Source of the DNA: Paenisporosarcina sp. HGH0030
GTDB taxonomy: Bacteria > Bacillota > Bacilli > Bacillales_A > Planococcaceae
Reading direction: 5' to 3'
Assembly: GCF_000411295.1 (NCBI RefSeq)
Contig: NZ_KE150421.1
Location: forward strand, 435,324-499,323
Length of the DNA stretch: 64,000 bases
In this document: one piece after another, positions 8,266 through 18,069 of the stretch
Numbering within the stretch: position 1 is the first letter of the stretch
Layout of the letters: every line of letters begins with the position of its first letter
The notes under the pieces: model-generated
Databases searched by the model: none
Seen by the model: only the letters and a program-made list of their open reading frames with translations
What the model was told of the DNA's origin: nothing
Translations under genes and position numbers: made by a program

Positions 8266-9143
8266 CTTGTTTGCAAAATTTTACTGAACTGAATATTCCA
8301 GAAATAGACCGTCAATTGACCGAGCAAGTTCAGTCGATCAATGCACCGGAAATTTTGAAAGAAGCGATGAATTATTCATTGGCTGCAGGAGGCAAAAGGG
8401 TAAGGCCTTTATTTTTACTGGCTGTCTTAGACTTTTTACAAGTTAAACATACAGAAGCCTCTACAGTTGGAGCAGCTATTGAAATGGTTCATACCTATTC
8501 TCTAATCCATGATGACCTACCGAGCATGGATAATGATGATTACCGCCGTGGGAAATTAACTAACCACAAAGTTTATGGGGACGCGTTGGCGATTTTAGCT
8601 GGAGATGGATTGTTAACATATAGTTTTGGTGTACTTTCTCGTTTGAAAACAGTACCCGCAGAAGACAAACTGGAACTTATACAATTGATGAGCGAGGCTG
8701 CAGGAGCTGAAGGTATGGTTGGCGGACAAGTTTTGGATATTGAAAGCGAAAGAAAAATCATTTCTGTAGAAGAATTGGAGACCATACATATCAATAAAAC
8801 GGGTGCTTTATTATCCTTTAGCATTTTAGCAGGTGCGATTTTGGCTTCGGCGGATGCCCGTACTAGAAAGGCGTTGCAAGATTTTGGTTTCCATATCGGA
8901 CTGGCATTTCAAATTCAGGATGATATTTTGGATATTGAAGGAACCACAGAGTCATTAGGAAAAACTGCAGGAAAAGATGTTGCGAGTGAAAAAAATACGT
9001 ACCCTGCATTATTAACACTGGATGGAGCAAAGATAAAACGAGATTGGCACTATAACCAATCTATCGAATCACTTCGCCATATTTCAAGTGAGCCTGGTCT
9101 ATTGGATGAATTGGCTGCTTATATCGTTAATCGCAGCAAATAG
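8262..9143 (+). CDS. ispA: Polyprenyl (farnesyl/geranyl) diphosphate synthase
   Basis: A 293-residue trans-isoprenyl diphosphate synthase that condenses IPP with allylic diphosphates, giving farnesyl diphosphate for quinones and undecaprenyl carriers. Visible are GGKRVRP (IPP binding), the first Asp-rich motif DDLPSMDNDDYRRG and the second, IQDDILDIEG. The two extra residues in the first motif mark bacterial short-chain type synthases. It overlaps xseB by four bases and precedes dxs, so two steps of the isoprenoid pathway are adjacent. Product chain length is inferred from the family. Confidence 0.93.
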   Translation: MTCLQNFTELNIPEIDRQLTEQVQSINAPEILKEAMNYSLAAGGKRVRPLFLLAVLDFLQVKHTEASTVGAAIEMVHTYSLIHDDLPSMDNDDYRRGKLTNHKVYGDALAILAGDGLLTYSFGVLSRLKTVPAEDKLELIQLMSEAAGAEGMVGGQVLDIESERKIISVEELETIHINKTGALLSFSILAGAILASADARTRKALQDFGFHIGLAFQIQDDILDIEGTTESLGKTAGKDVASEKNTYPALLTLDGAKIKRDWHYNQSIESLRHISSEPGLLDELAAYIVNRSK

Positions 9144-9216
9144 TTAATGTTTGTACATTCGTACGACATTGATATAATGAAAGATAATAATCGCAAGTAT
9201 TGTGTAAAGGTGTGTG

Positions 9217-11127
9217 ATGTCGGTGGATTTAAATACAATTACAAGTCCATCCTTTATTAAAGAATTATCTCAAGATGAACTATTGACTTTAAGTGAAGAT
9301 ATTCGTTCGTTTTTAATTGAAAAATTATCGGTCACTGGTGGACATATTGGTCCTAACTTGGGTGTGGTCGAACTGACTGTATCTCTTCACCGTATTTTTA
9401 ATAGTCCAGATGATAAATTTATATGGGATGTAGGACATCAAGCGTATGTCCATAAAATATTGACTGGTCGTGCAAATCAATTTGATACATTACGTCAATT
9501 TAAAGGGTTGTGCGGTTTTCCAAAGCGCAATGAAAGTGAACATGATGTTTGGGAAACAGGCCACAGCTCAACTTCGTTGTCTGCTGCGATGGGTATGGCA
9601 GCTGCACGTGATATTAAAAAAGATAAAAACCATATCATTCCCATTATCGGGGATGGAGCTCTTACAGGTGGAATGGCTTTAGAAGCACTGAATCACATTG
9701 GACATGAAAAGACCGATATGATTGTTATTTTGAATGATAATGAAATGTCGATCGCGCCTAACGTTGGCGCACTCCATACAGTATTAGGAAAACTTCGCAC
9801 AGCCGGTAAATATAATAAGGCTAAAGACGAACTGGAATATTTGTTGAAAAAAATCCCGGCAGTCGGTGGAAAACTGGCAGCTACGGCGGAACGGGTTAAA
9901 GACAGTTTAAAATATTTACTAGTTTCAGGTGTGTTTTTCGAGGAACTTGGATTTACGTATTTAGGTCCTATTGACGGACATAATTACGAAGATTTGCAAG
10001 AGAATTTGTTATACGCGAAAAAAATGAAGGGACCAGTATTGGTTCATGTCATCACGAAAAAAGGCAAAGGGTACCGCCCGGCAGAAGAAGATAAAATTGG
10101 TACTTGGCATGGGACAGGTCCTTATAAAATGGAGACCGGTGCATTCGTAAAGTCTTCGACAAAAGCACCTTCATGGAGTGGATTGGTCGCTGAAACCGTG
10201 TGTAAACTTGCACGTGAAGATGAGCGGATTGTAGCTATAACACCTGCGATGCCAGTTGGTTCGAAATTAGAAGGCTTTGCGGCTGAATTCCCTGAACGCA
10301 TGTATGACGTCGGCATTGCTGAACAACATGCAGCCACTATGGCGGCTGGCCTTGCCACACAAGACATGAAACCGTTTTTAGCCATCTACTCAACTTTCCT
10401 GCAACGCGCATATGACCAAGTTTTACATGATATTTGTCGTCAAAATTTAAATGTCTTCATCGGAATTGACCGTTCAGGGCTTGTTGGCGCTGACGGGGAA
10501 ACCCATCAAGGCGTATTCGATATTTCATTCCTACGTCATTTGCCAAATATGGTGATCATGATGCCTAAAGATGAAAATGAAGGCCAGCATATGGTGAAAA
10601 CCGCCATCGATTATAATGATGGTCCAATTGCATTGCGCTACCCTAGAGGGAATGGGCTCGGTGTTCCGATGGATGCAGAATTACATTCCATACCGATTGG
10701 TTCATGGGAAGTTTTAAGAAAAGGTTCGGATGCGGCAATTTTAACATTCGGTACCACAATCCCAATGGCTATGGAAGCGGCAGAACGCTTGGCACTTGAA
10801 GGTATCCAAGCAGAAGTTATCAATGCAAGGTTCATTAAACCACTTGATGAGGGTATGCTGCATAAATTAGTGGAACGTAATCTTCCAATATTTACTGTGG
10901 AAGAAGCGATTTTACAAGGCGGATTTGGAAGCAGCATATTGGAATTTATGCAAGACCATGAGTATACGGGCGTTTCCGTTAGTCGAATGGGCATTCCAGA
11001 CCAATTTATTGAACATGGAAACGTTGATGAACTGTTAAATGAAATACATTTAAATTCGGCTGAATTAATCACCCGGATACAAAATAAAATGAATAAGATC
11101 GGTAAGGCTGGTACTCACGTATTATGA
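9217..11127 (+). CDS. dxs: 1-deoxy-D-xylulose-5-phosphate synthase
   Basis: Dxs makes DXP from pyruvate and glyceraldehyde 3-phosphate with thiamine diphosphate, the entry step of the MEP pathway. The protein of about 636 residues shows [15 protein letters not shown], the ThDP motif [15 protein letters not shown]...[12 protein letters not shown], the transketolase Glu region [15 protein letters not shown] and [15 protein letters not shown]. Start is ATG 9217 or the GTG at 9214 directly before it. A possible promoter (TATAAT near 9172) lies in the short ispA-dxs gap, so dxs may be transcribed independently as well. Its stop overlaps the next start by four bases. Confidence 0.96.
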   Translation: MSVDLNTITSPSFIKELSQDELLTLSEDIRSFLIEKLSVTGGHIGPNLGVVELTVSLHRIFNSPDDKFIWDVGHQAYVHKILTGRANQFDTLRQFKGLCGFPKRNESEHDVWETGHSSTSLSAAMGMAAARDIKKDKNHIIPIIGDGALTGGMALEALNHIGHEKTDMIVILNDNEMSIAPNVGALHTVLGKLRTAGKYNKAKDELEYLLKKIPAVGGKLAATAERVKDSLKYLLVSGVFFEELGFTYLGPIDGHNYEDLQENLLYAKKMKGPVLVHVITKKGKGYRPAEEDKIGTWHGTGPYKMETGAFVKSSTKAPSWSGLVAETVCKLAREDERIVAITPAMPVGSKLEGFAAEFPERMYDVGIAEQHAATMAAGLATQDMKPFLAIYSTFLQRAYDQVLHDICRQNLNVFIGIDRSGLVGADGETHQGVFDISFLRHLPNMVIMMPKDENEGQHMVKTAIDYNDGPIALRYPRGNGLGVPMDAELHSIPIGSWEVLRKGSDAAILTFGTTIPMAMEAAERLALEGIQAEVINARFIKPLDEGMLHKLVERNLPIFTVEEAILQGGFGSSILEFMQDHEYTGVSVSRMGIPDQFIEHGNVDELLNEIHLNSAELITRIQNKMNKIGKAGTHVL

Positions 11128-11942
11128 TAAAAACCCCAAAAGAAAGAGTCGATGTCCTTCTAGTGGAACGTGGACTTTGTGAAACAAGAGAAAAAGCAAA
11201 ACGTGCAATTATGGCGGGAACCGTATATACGAATGAACTTCGTTTGGAAAAGCCAGGTGAAAAAATCGCAATGGATTCACCTTTGCAGGTAAAAGGTAAT
11301 GAATTGCGCTATGTCAGCAGAGGCGGCTTGAAGCTTGAAAAGGCATTGGAATTCTTTCAAGTGAATGTAAAAGACAAACTGATGCTCGATATTGGAGCTT
11401 CAACTGGCGGTTTCACGGATTGTGCCCTGCAAAACGGAGCGCGCCACTGTTATGCGCTAGATGTTGGCTATAATCAGCTTGCATGGAAAATCCGACAAGA
11501 TGAACGTGTCACGGTTATGGAACGTACCAATTTCCGATATGTAACGGCTGCCGACCTTGCAGAAGGGATGCCTGAATTCGCGACAATCGACGTTTCATTT
11601 ATATCATTGAAGCTAATTCTGCCTGTATTAAAAACTTTGCTTGTACCTGGCAGTGATGTTATTGCGCTGGTAAAGCCTCAATTTGAAGCAGGAAAAGCAA
11701 ATGTCGGAAAAAAAGGTGTCGTCCGCGATGCAAAAGTCCACATAAATGTGCTTGAAACAATCGCGAACTTTGCACAACAAACCGGTTTTACTCTAAAAAA
11801 TGCTTCTTTTTCACCGATTACGGGTGGGGAAGGGAACATAGAATTCCTTTTCCATTTAATAGCTACGGAAGAAAATGAAACAACCTTTACAGAGGAACAC
11901 TTAAAAGAAATTGTGCGTGAAGCACATTCACAACTATCATGA
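11124..11942 (+). CDS. tlyA: TlyA family 16S/23S rRNA 2'-O-methyltransferase (YqxC type)
   Basis: A 272-residue protein with an N-terminal S4 RNA-binding domain ([20 protein letters not shown]) and an FtsJ-type methyltransferase fold with the SAM motif [15 protein letters not shown], a DVSF motif and KPQFEAG. TlyA enzymes methylate rRNA ribose; in mycobacteria this confers capreomycin sensitivity. Some homologues were called hemolysins, which is a historical label. It overlaps dxs by four bases and ends in a terminator whose stem begins at the stop codon. Confidence 0.92.
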   Translation: MIKTPKERVDVLLVERGLCETREKAKRAIMAGTVYTNELRLEKPGEKIAMDSPLQVKGNELRYVSRGGLKLEKALEFFQVNVKDKLMLDIGASTGGFTDCALQNGARHCYALDVGYNQLAWKIRQDERVTVMERTNFRYVTAADLAEGMPEFATIDVSFISLKLILPVLKTLLVPGSDVIALVKPQFEAGKANVGKKGVVRDAKVHINVLETIANFAQQTGFTLKNASFSPITGGEGNIEFLFHLIATEENETTFTEEHLKEIVREAHSQLS

Positions 11943-11971
11943 CACGGCCTACATTGTAGGTCGTGTTTTTC
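11942..11971 (+). terminator. Terminator after tlyA
   Basis: Arms ACACGGCCTAC (11942-11952) and GTAGGTCGTGT (11956-11966) with one G-U pair and a tight loop, then T-rich sequence. Confidence 0.85.
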
Positions 11972-12043
11972 TTGTACGCAAGAGCCGTAAATGGTACGAT
12001 ATGAATAATTAAGCATATTTATTCATTTTAGGAGTGACCATTG

Positions 12044-12493
12044 ATGAACAAGGGGCAACGACATATACGAATTCGGGATATAATAGCCAATCACGAAATT
12101 GAAACACAGGATGATTTAGTGGAAATCCTTAAAAATGCCGGATACAATGTGACGCAAGCAACTGTTTCCAGGGACATAAAAGAGTTACATTTAGTCAAAG
12201 TACCACTGCAGGATGGTCGATACAAATATAGCCTACCTGCGGATCAGCGTTTTAATCCAATGCAAAAACTGCACCGTGCATTAACTGATGCTTTCGTCAG
12301 CATCGATGGAGCAAGTCATTTTCTAGTAATGAAAACGTTGCCAGGGAATGCGCATGCCATTGGCTCATTGATTGACCATTTGGATTGGAAAGAAATCCTG
12401 GGTACAATTTGTGGCGATGACACGTGTTTGATTATTTGTAAAGATACAGATCAACGGGATATCATTCGGACAAGACTACTCGAAATGCTTTAA
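12044..12493 (+). CDS. argR: Arginine repressor ArgR/AhrC
   Basis: A 149-residue ArgR: N-terminal winged helix with [18 protein letters not shown] and the recognition helix [12 protein letters not shown], then a C-terminal arginine-binding hexamerisation domain with [15 protein letters not shown] and [11 protein letters not shown]. With arginine bound it represses arginine synthesis and activates arginine breakdown genes. ATG 12044 is preceded by AGGAGTGA with suitable spacing; a TTG three bases earlier is possible. In Bacillus it is co-located with recN, which follows after 15 bases here as well. Confidence 0.95.
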   Translation: MNKGQRHIRIRDIIANHEIETQDDLVEILKNAGYNVTQATVSRDIKELHLVKVPLQDGRYKYSLPADQRFNPMQKLHRALTDAFVSIDGASHFLVMKTLPGNAHAIGSLIDHLDWKEILGTICGDDTCLIICKDTDQRDIIRTRLLEML

Positions 12494-12508
12494 AAGAGGT
12501 GATGCATT

Positions 12509-14203
12509 GTGCTAAAGGAATTATCAATTAAAAACTTTGCCATTATTGAAGAAGTATCAGTGAGCTTTACTGATGGTTTGACGGTGCTGACCGGGGAAAC
12601 AGGAGCGGGTAAATCCATCATTATTGATGCGGTACACCTGCTGGCCGGTGGAAGAGGTTCTCAGGAATTTATACGCCACGGTGCTAAAAAAGCAGAGCTT
12701 GAAGGCTTGTTTTTTATACAAAATCCACAACATCCTGTATTTCAAAAGCTTCAGGAAGTCGGAATCGAAGTAGACGATGATTCTGTTATTTTGAGAAGAG
12801 ATATTAATGATCATGGGAAAAGCGTCTGTCGAGTAAATGGGAAATTGGTGACAATAGCCATTTTAAGAGAAATTGGTGGCTCGTTGATTGATATTCATGG
12901 ACAACACGAAAGTCAGGAATTAATGGACGAGCGTTTCCATATTTCCTTGCTCGATCAATTTGCGGGAAGTAAACTTCACCGAGCGAAAGAAAGTTATAAC
13001 GGTCTTTACCAGACGTACATAAAGTTAAAAAAAGAATTGGCTTCTGTCAGTGACAATGAACAACAAATTGCACAGAGGATCGATTTGTATCAATATCAAA
13101 TTAATGAAATTGATGCGATACAGTTAATTGAAAATGAAGATGAAGATCTTCAACTCGAACGCAAGAAATTTCAAAACTTCCATAAGACATTCGAACGTAT
13201 TTCTGCGGCATATGAAGCCTTAAATGGTGAGTCTAAAGGCTTGGACTGGATTGGAAATGCCATGAGCGAACTTGAAGATATTGCTTCTTTTGACGAGACG
13301 TACAAAGAGCAGGCTGAGCTTGTATCGAATTCTTTCTATTCCCTACAGGAAATGTCCTATCAACTAAAGAATGTGATGGACGAATCGGAATTTGATGAAG
13401 AACGATTAAATGTCATTGAAGAAAGATTAGCATCCATTCAGTCATTAAAAAGAAAATATGGGAACTCAATTGAAGAAATACTTTTATATCGACAAAAAAT
13501 TGGCGATGAACTGGATGGTCTCGTGAATCGCGATGAAAGAATTCAACAACGCCAAAAAGCACTGGATCGAGTGGAAAAAGACTTGGAAGTGGAATCGAAA
13601 GAACTAACGTTAATTAGAAAAAAAGCAGCGAAAAAGCTGAGCGAAGCAATTGTGATTCAACTTCGTGAATTATTTATGGAAAAGGCTACTTTTGAAGTGA
13701 TTTTTAAAACACTGAACATGTTTGATAAAAACGGAAAAGATGATGTATCTTTTTATATGTCAACCAATGTTGGTGAACCTGCCAAACCGATTTCCAAAAT
13801 TGCTTCGGGCGGGGAATTGTCTAGAATGATGCTTGCCCTAAAAGGAATTTTTTCAAAACATCAAGGCATTACATCCATTATTTTTGATGAAGTGGATACA
13901 GGTGTCAGTGGACGAGTTGCTCAAGCGATTGCCGAAAAAATTGCCAACATTTCTCGTTCTTCACAAGTATTGTGTATTACACATTTGCCACAAGTAGCTG
14001 CAATGGCCGATCAACAATTATTGATTGAAAAACAAGTGATGGGCGAACGGACCATGACGAAGTTAACGGAAGTTACTGGCAAAGATCGTGTCCAGGAGTT
14101 AAGCCGTATGATGTCCGGTGCAGAAATTACATCATTGACTTTAGACCATGCAACAGAATTATTGTCGATTGCCGAGCAACGAAAAAAAATATCATATGTA
14201 TAG
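12509..14203 (+). CDS. recN: DNA repair protein RecN
   Basis: RecN, 564 residues, is an SMC-like ATPase recruited early to double-strand breaks. It shows Walker A GETGAGKS near the N-terminus, a long central coiled-coil region, the ABC signature SGGELSRMMLALK and Walker B IIFDEVDTGVSGRVAQAIAEK, followed by the D/H-loop ITHLPQVAAMAD. The start is GTG, with AGAGGTGA upstream. A strong terminator follows. Confidence 0.96.
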   Translation: MLKELSIKNFAIIEEVSVSFTDGLTVLTGETGAGKSIIIDAVHLLAGGRGSQEFIRHGAKKAELEGLFFIQNPQHPVFQKLQEVGIEVDDDSVILRRDINDHGKSVCRVNGKLVTIAILREIGGSLIDIHGQHESQELMDERFHISLLDQFAGSKLHRAKESYNGLYQTYIKLKKELASVSDNEQQIAQRIDLYQYQINEIDAIQLIENEDEDLQLERKKFQNFHKTFERISAAYEALNGESKGLDWIGNAMSELEDIASFDETYKEQAELVSNSFYSLQEMSYQLKNVMDESEFDEERLNVIEERLASIQSLKRKYGNSIEEILLYRQKIGDELDGLVNRDERIQQRQKALDRVEKDLEVESKELTLIRKKAAKKLSEAIVIQLRELFMEKATFEVIFKTLNMFDKNGKDDVSFYMSTNVGEPAKPISKIASGGELSRMMLALKGIFSKHQGITSIIFDEVDTGVSGRVAQAIAEKIANISRSSQVLCITHLPQVAAMADQQLLIEKQVMGERTMTKLTEVTGKDRVQELSRMMSGAEITSLTLDHATELLSIAEQRKKISYV

Positions 14204-14207
14204 AATC

Positions 14208-14245
14208 GTGAAGCACTGCTGCTACAGCATGTGCTTTTTTTTTTC
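14208..14245 (+). terminator. Terminator after recN
   Basis: AAGCAC plus TGCTG pair with CAGCA plus GTGCTT (one bulged base), followed by a run of T. Confidence 0.85.
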
Positions 14246-14257
14246 GAAAATTTACCG

Positions 14258-14287
14258 TTCATAACAATGCTGTTCAGACACATAGTA
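14258..14287 (+). promoter_or_regulatory. spoIVB: Candidate sigma-G promoter of spoIVB
   Basis: TTCATA (14258-14263) and CATAGTA (14281-14287) are separated by 17 bases, close to the forespore sigma-G pattern. This is 29 bases before the spoIVB start. spoIVB is known in Bacillus to be transcribed in the forespore, so the position fits; the -10 has one mismatch. Confidence 0.5.
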
Positions 14288-14315
14288 AGAACATCCCGTT
14301 AAATGGAGGTGAAAT

Positions 14316-15275
14316 ATGCGATGTGTTGCGAATAAAAGGATTGTTACCATGTTTTTGGGATTTTTGATTCTCTTCCCGGCTCATTCATGGGCTGAGAAAA
14401 ATGACAATGCTTTAATCCCGCTTGGACAGTCTATAGGTGTGCAATTGAAGTTAGAAAAACCTACATTTGTTCATGATGTACTGATTAATGACAAGTGGTG
14501 GTTTAAAAGTGGAGACCAAATAGTCTCATTTAATGAAAATTCCATCGGCTCAATTGACGATTGGAAAAAAATGAGTAAAAATGCGAATGAAGCACAAGTA
14601 TCCATTGAAATTCTTCGTGAAAATAAAAGAAAATCTGTATTAGTATCAACAGATCAGTTAGAAAGTATGCTTCCTTTCATTCGCGATCACACTGAAGGAA
14701 TTGGTACTATCACATACGTTGACCCAAAAACCCAAGAATATGGTGCATTGGGACATCAAATAGTGGATCAGCAAATTTCTGAAACACCACCATTTTTAGG
14801 TGGATCAATTTTTTTATCAGATATAGCCCGCATACACAAAAGCACTCCCGGTAATCCAGGATACAAAATCGCCAAACAGGCATCTGTTCATGTTCAAGCA
14901 GGAGACGTGAAAGAAAATACTGTATATGGTGTCTTTGGGGAATTGCTTGAATCGGACTTGCAAACTGGAGACGCAATTCCAACGCTAACAGCGAAACATA
15001 TCAAGAAAGGATATGCTGAGCTATTAACGGCAATCGATGGAAATGACGTTAATTCTTATGATATCGAAATCATCAAAGTGGAAGAAACAACTTTCCAGTT
15101 TATCGTCACTGATAAAGAATTGATTAAAAAGACTGGCGGCATTTTGCAAGGAATGAGCGGATCTCCGATTATTCAAGATGGGAAATTTGCTGGAGCCATT
15201 ACACATATGGTGGTGGACAATCCTGTAAAAGGAGCAGCCATCCCAATACAAGAAATGATGAAAAAACATCCATGA
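14316..15275 (+). CDS. spoIVB: SpoIVB peptidase (S55 family)
   Basis: SpoIVB is secreted from the forespore into the intermembrane space and triggers pro-sigma-K processing. The 319-residue protein has an N-terminal signal/anchor (IVTMFLGFLILFPAHSWA), a shortened PDZ region (about residues 40-105) and the S55 protease domain. The catalytic residues can be placed by spacing to the Bacillus enzyme: H147 in YGALGHQIV, D266 in VTDKEL and S281 in QGMSGSP; the 15-residue D-to-S distance is the same. It is about 100 residues shorter than the 426-residue B. subtilis protein; the missing part is the region before and inside the PDZ domain. Located directly before spo0A as in Bacillus. Confidence 0.93.
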   Translation: MRCVANKRIVTMFLGFLILFPAHSWAEKNDNALIPLGQSIGVQLKLEKPTFVHDVLINDKWWFKSGDQIVSFNENSIGSIDDWKKMSKNANEAQVSIEILRENKRKSVLVSTDQLESMLPFIRDHTEGIGTITYVDPKTQEYGALGHQIVDQQISETPPFLGGSIFLSDIARIHKSTPGNPGYKIAKQASVHVQAGDVKENTVYGVFGELLESDLQTGDAIPTLTAKHIKKGYAELLTAIDGNDVNSYDIEIIKVEETTFQFIVTDKELIKKTGGILQGMSGSPIIQDGKFAGAITHMVVDNPVKGAAIPIQEMMKKHP

Positions 15276-15285
15276 AAAAATTTTT

Positions 15286-15316
15286 TACCACACTGTAAAA
15301 AGTGTGGTATTTTTTT
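15286..15316 (+). terminator. Terminator after spoIVB
   Basis: Perfect 9-base arms TACCACACT (15286-15294) and AGTGTGGTA (15301-15309), then T7. Confidence 0.9.
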
Positions 15317-15346
15317 GCGTATTTGTTATGATGTATATAACGATTA

Positions 15347-15454
15347 TTCGACATTTTGTTAGAAAAACTTGACAATAGACGAAAAATGTCTAAATCATCA
15401 GACTATGTGCTCCTTTTTCAAATCTTAAAAGGATTTACTAACAATATGTCGAAT
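15347..15454 (+). promoter_or_regulatory. spo0A: spo0A control region: sigma-H promoter and two 0A boxes
   Basis: AAAGGATTT (15428-15436), 11 bases, GTCGAAT (15448-15454) is an exact fit to the sigma-H pattern RnAGGAwWW-N11-RnnGAAT. A 0A box TGTCGAA (15447-15453) overlaps its -10, and an inverted 0A box TTCGACA lies at 15347-15353. TTGACA near 15370 may belong to a vegetative promoter. The arrangement fits the known sigma-H and Spo0A autoregulation of spo0A. Confidence 0.75.
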
Positions 15455-15535
15455 TAACTTTGCAGTGTGAAATTGGGAGAATGTGCCGTAAAAACAAACA
15501 TCCATGTTCGCGAGACGTTTAAGGGGGAAATACTA

Positions 15536-16327
15536 ATGGAAAAAATTAAAGTAGCAATCGCAGATGATAACAAAGAATTAGTAAAAACACTAGAATCTTA
15601 TTTATCAAGTCATCCTCAAATTGAAGTAATTACAACAGCTCCAAATGGAAAAGTCATTCTTACCATGATGGAAAATGACTTACCAGATGTATTGTTGCTA
15701 GATATTATCATGCCTCACTTGGATGGATTGGCTGTACTGGAAATGATGCAGGCAAACGAAAATTTTGCTAAAGTACAAGTGATTATGCTGACTGCTTTCG
15801 GTCAAGAAGATGTAATGAAACAAGCAGTGGAATTAGGTGCTTCCTACTTTATGCTGAAGCCATTTGAATTTGATCGCTTAGTCAATCAAATTCTTCAAGT
15901 AGCGGGCCATAAGACAGAAAGTGCTCCACGTACGAGCGTTCTTCAGAGCCAACCACAGCAAAAAGTGAATCAAAAAATGATTGATACAACGATTACAGCA
16001 GTTATTAAAGAAATTGGTGTACCTGCTCATATCAAAGGTTACGCGTACTTACGTGAAGCTATTCACATGGTATATGAAGATATCGAATTATTGGGTTCAA
16101 TCACAAAAGTCTTGTACCCTGAGATTGCGATTAAATTTAACACAACGTCATCTCGTGTAGAACGGGCAATCCGTCATGCTATTGAAGTCGCTTGGAACCG
16201 CGGAAACTATGAGTCCATCTCGAAAACATTCGGTTATACTGTTCATCACTTGAAGAGCAAATCGACAAATTCTGAGTTCATAGCAATGATTGCTGATAAA
16301 ATCCGCTTAGAAAACATGGCTAGCTAA
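15536..16327 (+). CDS. spo0A: Sporulation master regulator Spo0A
   Basis: Spo0A, 263 residues: receiver domain with the acidic pocket D10, D11, phospho-acceptor D56 (VLLLDIIMP), and the Lys of FMLKPF; a Gln/Ser-rich linker; and the C-terminal DNA-binding domain with the recognition region [22 protein letters not shown]. Phosphorylated by the Spo0F/Spo0B relay, it binds TGTCGAA boxes and starts sporulation. ATG 15536 follows AAGGGGGAAA; a longer frame from 15467 is less likely, as it would include the sigma-H leader. Strongly indicates an endospore former. Confidence 0.97.
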   Translation: MEKIKVAIADDNKELVKTLESYLSSHPQIEVITTAPNGKVILTMMENDLPDVLLLDIIMPHLDGLAVLEMMQANENFAKVQVIMLTAFGQEDVMKQAVELGASYFMLKPFEFDRLVNQILQVAGHKTESAPRTSVLQSQPQQKVNQKMIDTTITAVIKEIGVPAHIKGYAYLREAIHMVYEDIELLGSITKVLYPEIAIKFNTTSSRVERAIRHAIEVAWNRGNYESISKTFGYTVHHLKSKSTNSEFIAMIADKIRLENMAS

Positions 16328-16416
16328 TCATTGAGATGACTAGGTTTGCGGACATTCGTAAGCCAACCAATTCAACTAAAATCCGATTCAAAACCAAAAT
16401 ACTTTTACTAAAATGA

Positions 16417-16450
16417 CCGATGAATTTTATTATTCATTGGTTTTTTATTT
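16417..16450 (+). terminator. Terminator after spo0A
   Basis: CCGATGAA (16417-16424) pairs with TTCATTGG (16433-16440), one G-U pair, followed by T6 and a T-rich tail. Confidence 0.75.
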
Positions 16451-16781
16451 TATCGAAAGGTATGTCATATAAAGTCAACTAGAATTTTTCTTACAAACCG
16501 TATAGCTCAGTTCGCTGATCTTGCAATCCATGTCGTAGTGTTATTTCTTTATTGAATAATTCACGAAAAATTCCTTATACAAAGGAGAGCAACTAAGTAA
16601 ACTTGGTATAATATGTAAAGAAGTGATGGCTATTAGAAAAAATATGGCTGGTAAATAATAAAACACAGGTAACGTCTTTCCTGCATCTGTGTTTTTTACC
16701 TCAGTTCCATGGAAAAAGATGCATATATTAGTGAAGATAGGGTAAAGAAAACTATACATACAGACAAGGTGTTGACGATAG
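16451..16781 (+). other. Gene-poor stretch with a possible short transcript
   Basis: TATAAT at 16607-16612 is followed within 20 bases by an 10-codon frame (ATG 16626, MAIRKNMAGK, stop at 16658) and then a hairpin with arms AAAACACAG (about 16661) and CTGTGTTTT (about 16686) plus a T-run. This could be a short RNA or leader peptide; no -35 is clear. The remaining bases before the next gene show nothing I can name. Confidence 0.3.
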
Positions 16782-17507
16782 ATGATGAGAGTACCAATAT
16801 ACGCACATCGTGGTGCATCTGCGTATGCACTTGAAAATTCATCTGCTGCTTTTGCAAAAGCGATTGAACTGGGAGCGGATGGGTTAGAGATCGATTTACA
16901 GTTAACAAAAGATTTAGTACCTATTGTAACCCATGATATGGACTTTTGGCGCTTAGCCAGGACTCGTAGGGATGTTTCGTCAATGTATTATGAAGAAGTG
17001 AAAAAATTAAAATTAGGAACCTCTTTCTGGCGATTAGTAAATGGGGAATCTATACAAACTTTTGAGGAAGTGCTGGCTTTTGCTGCGAAAAATGAACTGG
17101 CATTGAATGTAGAATTAAAAGAAACGTTTGTGAATGCTCCAGAACAAATTGCCCTATTGTTTAAACGGACATATTCACATTTGAATATTCATTTTTCATC
17201 GTTTCATTATGATGTTTTGGAACGAATTAAAAAATGTAATCCGATGTTACAGACTGCTTATATCGGGACGAAAAAAACAAATTGGGAAGAGCTTGGCCGA
17301 TTAACTGCAGCAGATGCGCTTCATATGCACAAAAGGCATTATTCGAAGAGGAAATTGGATTTGGCCTATAAAGCTAACATGCCACTAAGATTTTATGGTA
17401 TTGATGGAAATGAAAAATATTTAGTTGATCCTCACCCGGTAGTTTTGGGGTGGATCACCGATTATCCCGATAAAGTATTAATGAAACAATTGAAAAAGGA
17501 ATCCTGA
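16782..17507 (+). CDS. Glycerophosphodiester phosphodiesterase family protein (YqiK-like)
   Basis: A 241-residue GDPD-family TIM barrel. Catalytic and metal-binding motifs are visible: AHRGASAYALENS (His-Arg and Glu-Asn), GLEIDLQLTKD (Glu, Asp), VTHD, NVELKE, and a C-terminal GWITDYPDK. Such enzymes cut glycerophosphodiesters into glycerol 3-phosphate and an alcohol. No signal peptide, so likely cytoplasmic. ATG 16785 is an equally good start. Same position as yqiK in B. subtilis. Its stop codon lies in a long stem that also ends the converging gene. Confidence 0.88.
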   Translation: MMRVPIYAHRGASAYALENSSAAFAKAIELGADGLEIDLQLTKDLVPIVTHDMDFWRLARTRRDVSSMYYEEVKKLKLGTSFWRLVNGESIQTFEEVLAFAAKNELALNVELKETFVNAPEQIALLFKRTYSHLNIHFSSFHYDVLERIKKCNPMLQTAYIGTKKTNWEELGRLTAADALHMHKRHYSKRKLDLAYKANMPLRFYGIDGNEKYLVDPHPVVLGWITDYPDKVLMKQLKKES

Positions 17508-17532
17508 TTTCGAAATCGGGATTCCTTTTTTT
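17493..17532. terminator. Bidirectional terminator between GDPD gene and DUF2627 gene
   Basis: A long stem AAGGAATCC + GATTT / AAATC + GGATTCCTT, with A-run before and T-run after, works for both converging genes and covers the upstream gene's stop codon. Confidence 0.88.
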
Positions 17533-17552
17533 AGTGGCTAACGCAATTAAAG

Positions 17553-17801
17553 TTAATTCTTCGTTTTTCCTTTAGCGAATTTAGCTTGTACTTTACCATT
17601 TTTCCGATCTCTATGTAGTAAGAAACCTGCAAAAAATCCAAATCCGATAACTAATAAAACAACACCTATCAGGAATTGTAACCATAAAAATGGGATGGAC
17701 CCAATTAATTTTCCGAATAAGGTATCACGTATAAGTTTAATTCCACCTGCCGCCATCAATCCAGGAATCAATAACACAAGAAAAGCTAACATTCGTGCCA
17801 A
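17553..17801 (-). CDS. DUF2627 small membrane protein (YqzF-like)
   Basis: An 82-residue protein with two hydrophobic segments (MLAFLVLLIPGLMAAGGIKL and FLWLQFLIGVVLLVIGFGFF) and a basic tail KGKTKN. It matches the DUF2627 family, which in Bacillus lies between the GDPD gene and bkdR, as here. Function unknown; the conserved neighbourhood with branched-chain keto-acid genes is all that can be said. It is transcribed against its neighbours. Confidence 0.82.
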   Translation of the reverse strand: MARMLAFLVLLIPGLMAAGGIKLIRDTLFGKLIGSIPFLWLQFLIGVVLLVIGFGFFAGFLLHRDRKNGKVQAKFAKGKTKN

Positions 17802-17993
17802 TAGTTTTCATCTCCTACTGCATTAAATTAAATTACTAAATTAAAGAAAGCTGTTAATTATTCAGCCGTGCATGCCGTAAGGGTGCAGATTTACGATAAA
17901 CAATAGCATTTTTTAACAGAGCCAATTAAATTATAATCTAGTCTAGTTTAACACGGAATATCATTTTCGTTCCATTGCACTACCCTAGAATAA

Positions 17994-18048
17994 TTGTCAG
18001 GTCAAACTCAATGAGGTATGATAGAGGAAGGTTTTGCAATATATTGCA
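17994..18048 (+). promoter_or_regulatory. bkdR: bkdR promoter with palindromic operator
   Basis: TTGTCA (17994-17999), 17 bases, TATGAT (18017-18022). The perfect 14-base palindrome TGCAATATATTGCA (18035-18048) covers the expected transcript start. The same TGCAA-N4-TTGCA pattern occurs twice upstream of ptb, so this is probably a BkdR site for self-repression. Confidence 0.7.
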
Positions 18049-18069
18049 CACGACGAAAGAGGGATATGA

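Noticed and set aside
16328-16781. tRNA or other stable RNA gene after spo0A
   Set aside because: No cloverleaf or known RNA motif; TAGCTCAG-like bases at 16503 lack the rest of a tRNA.
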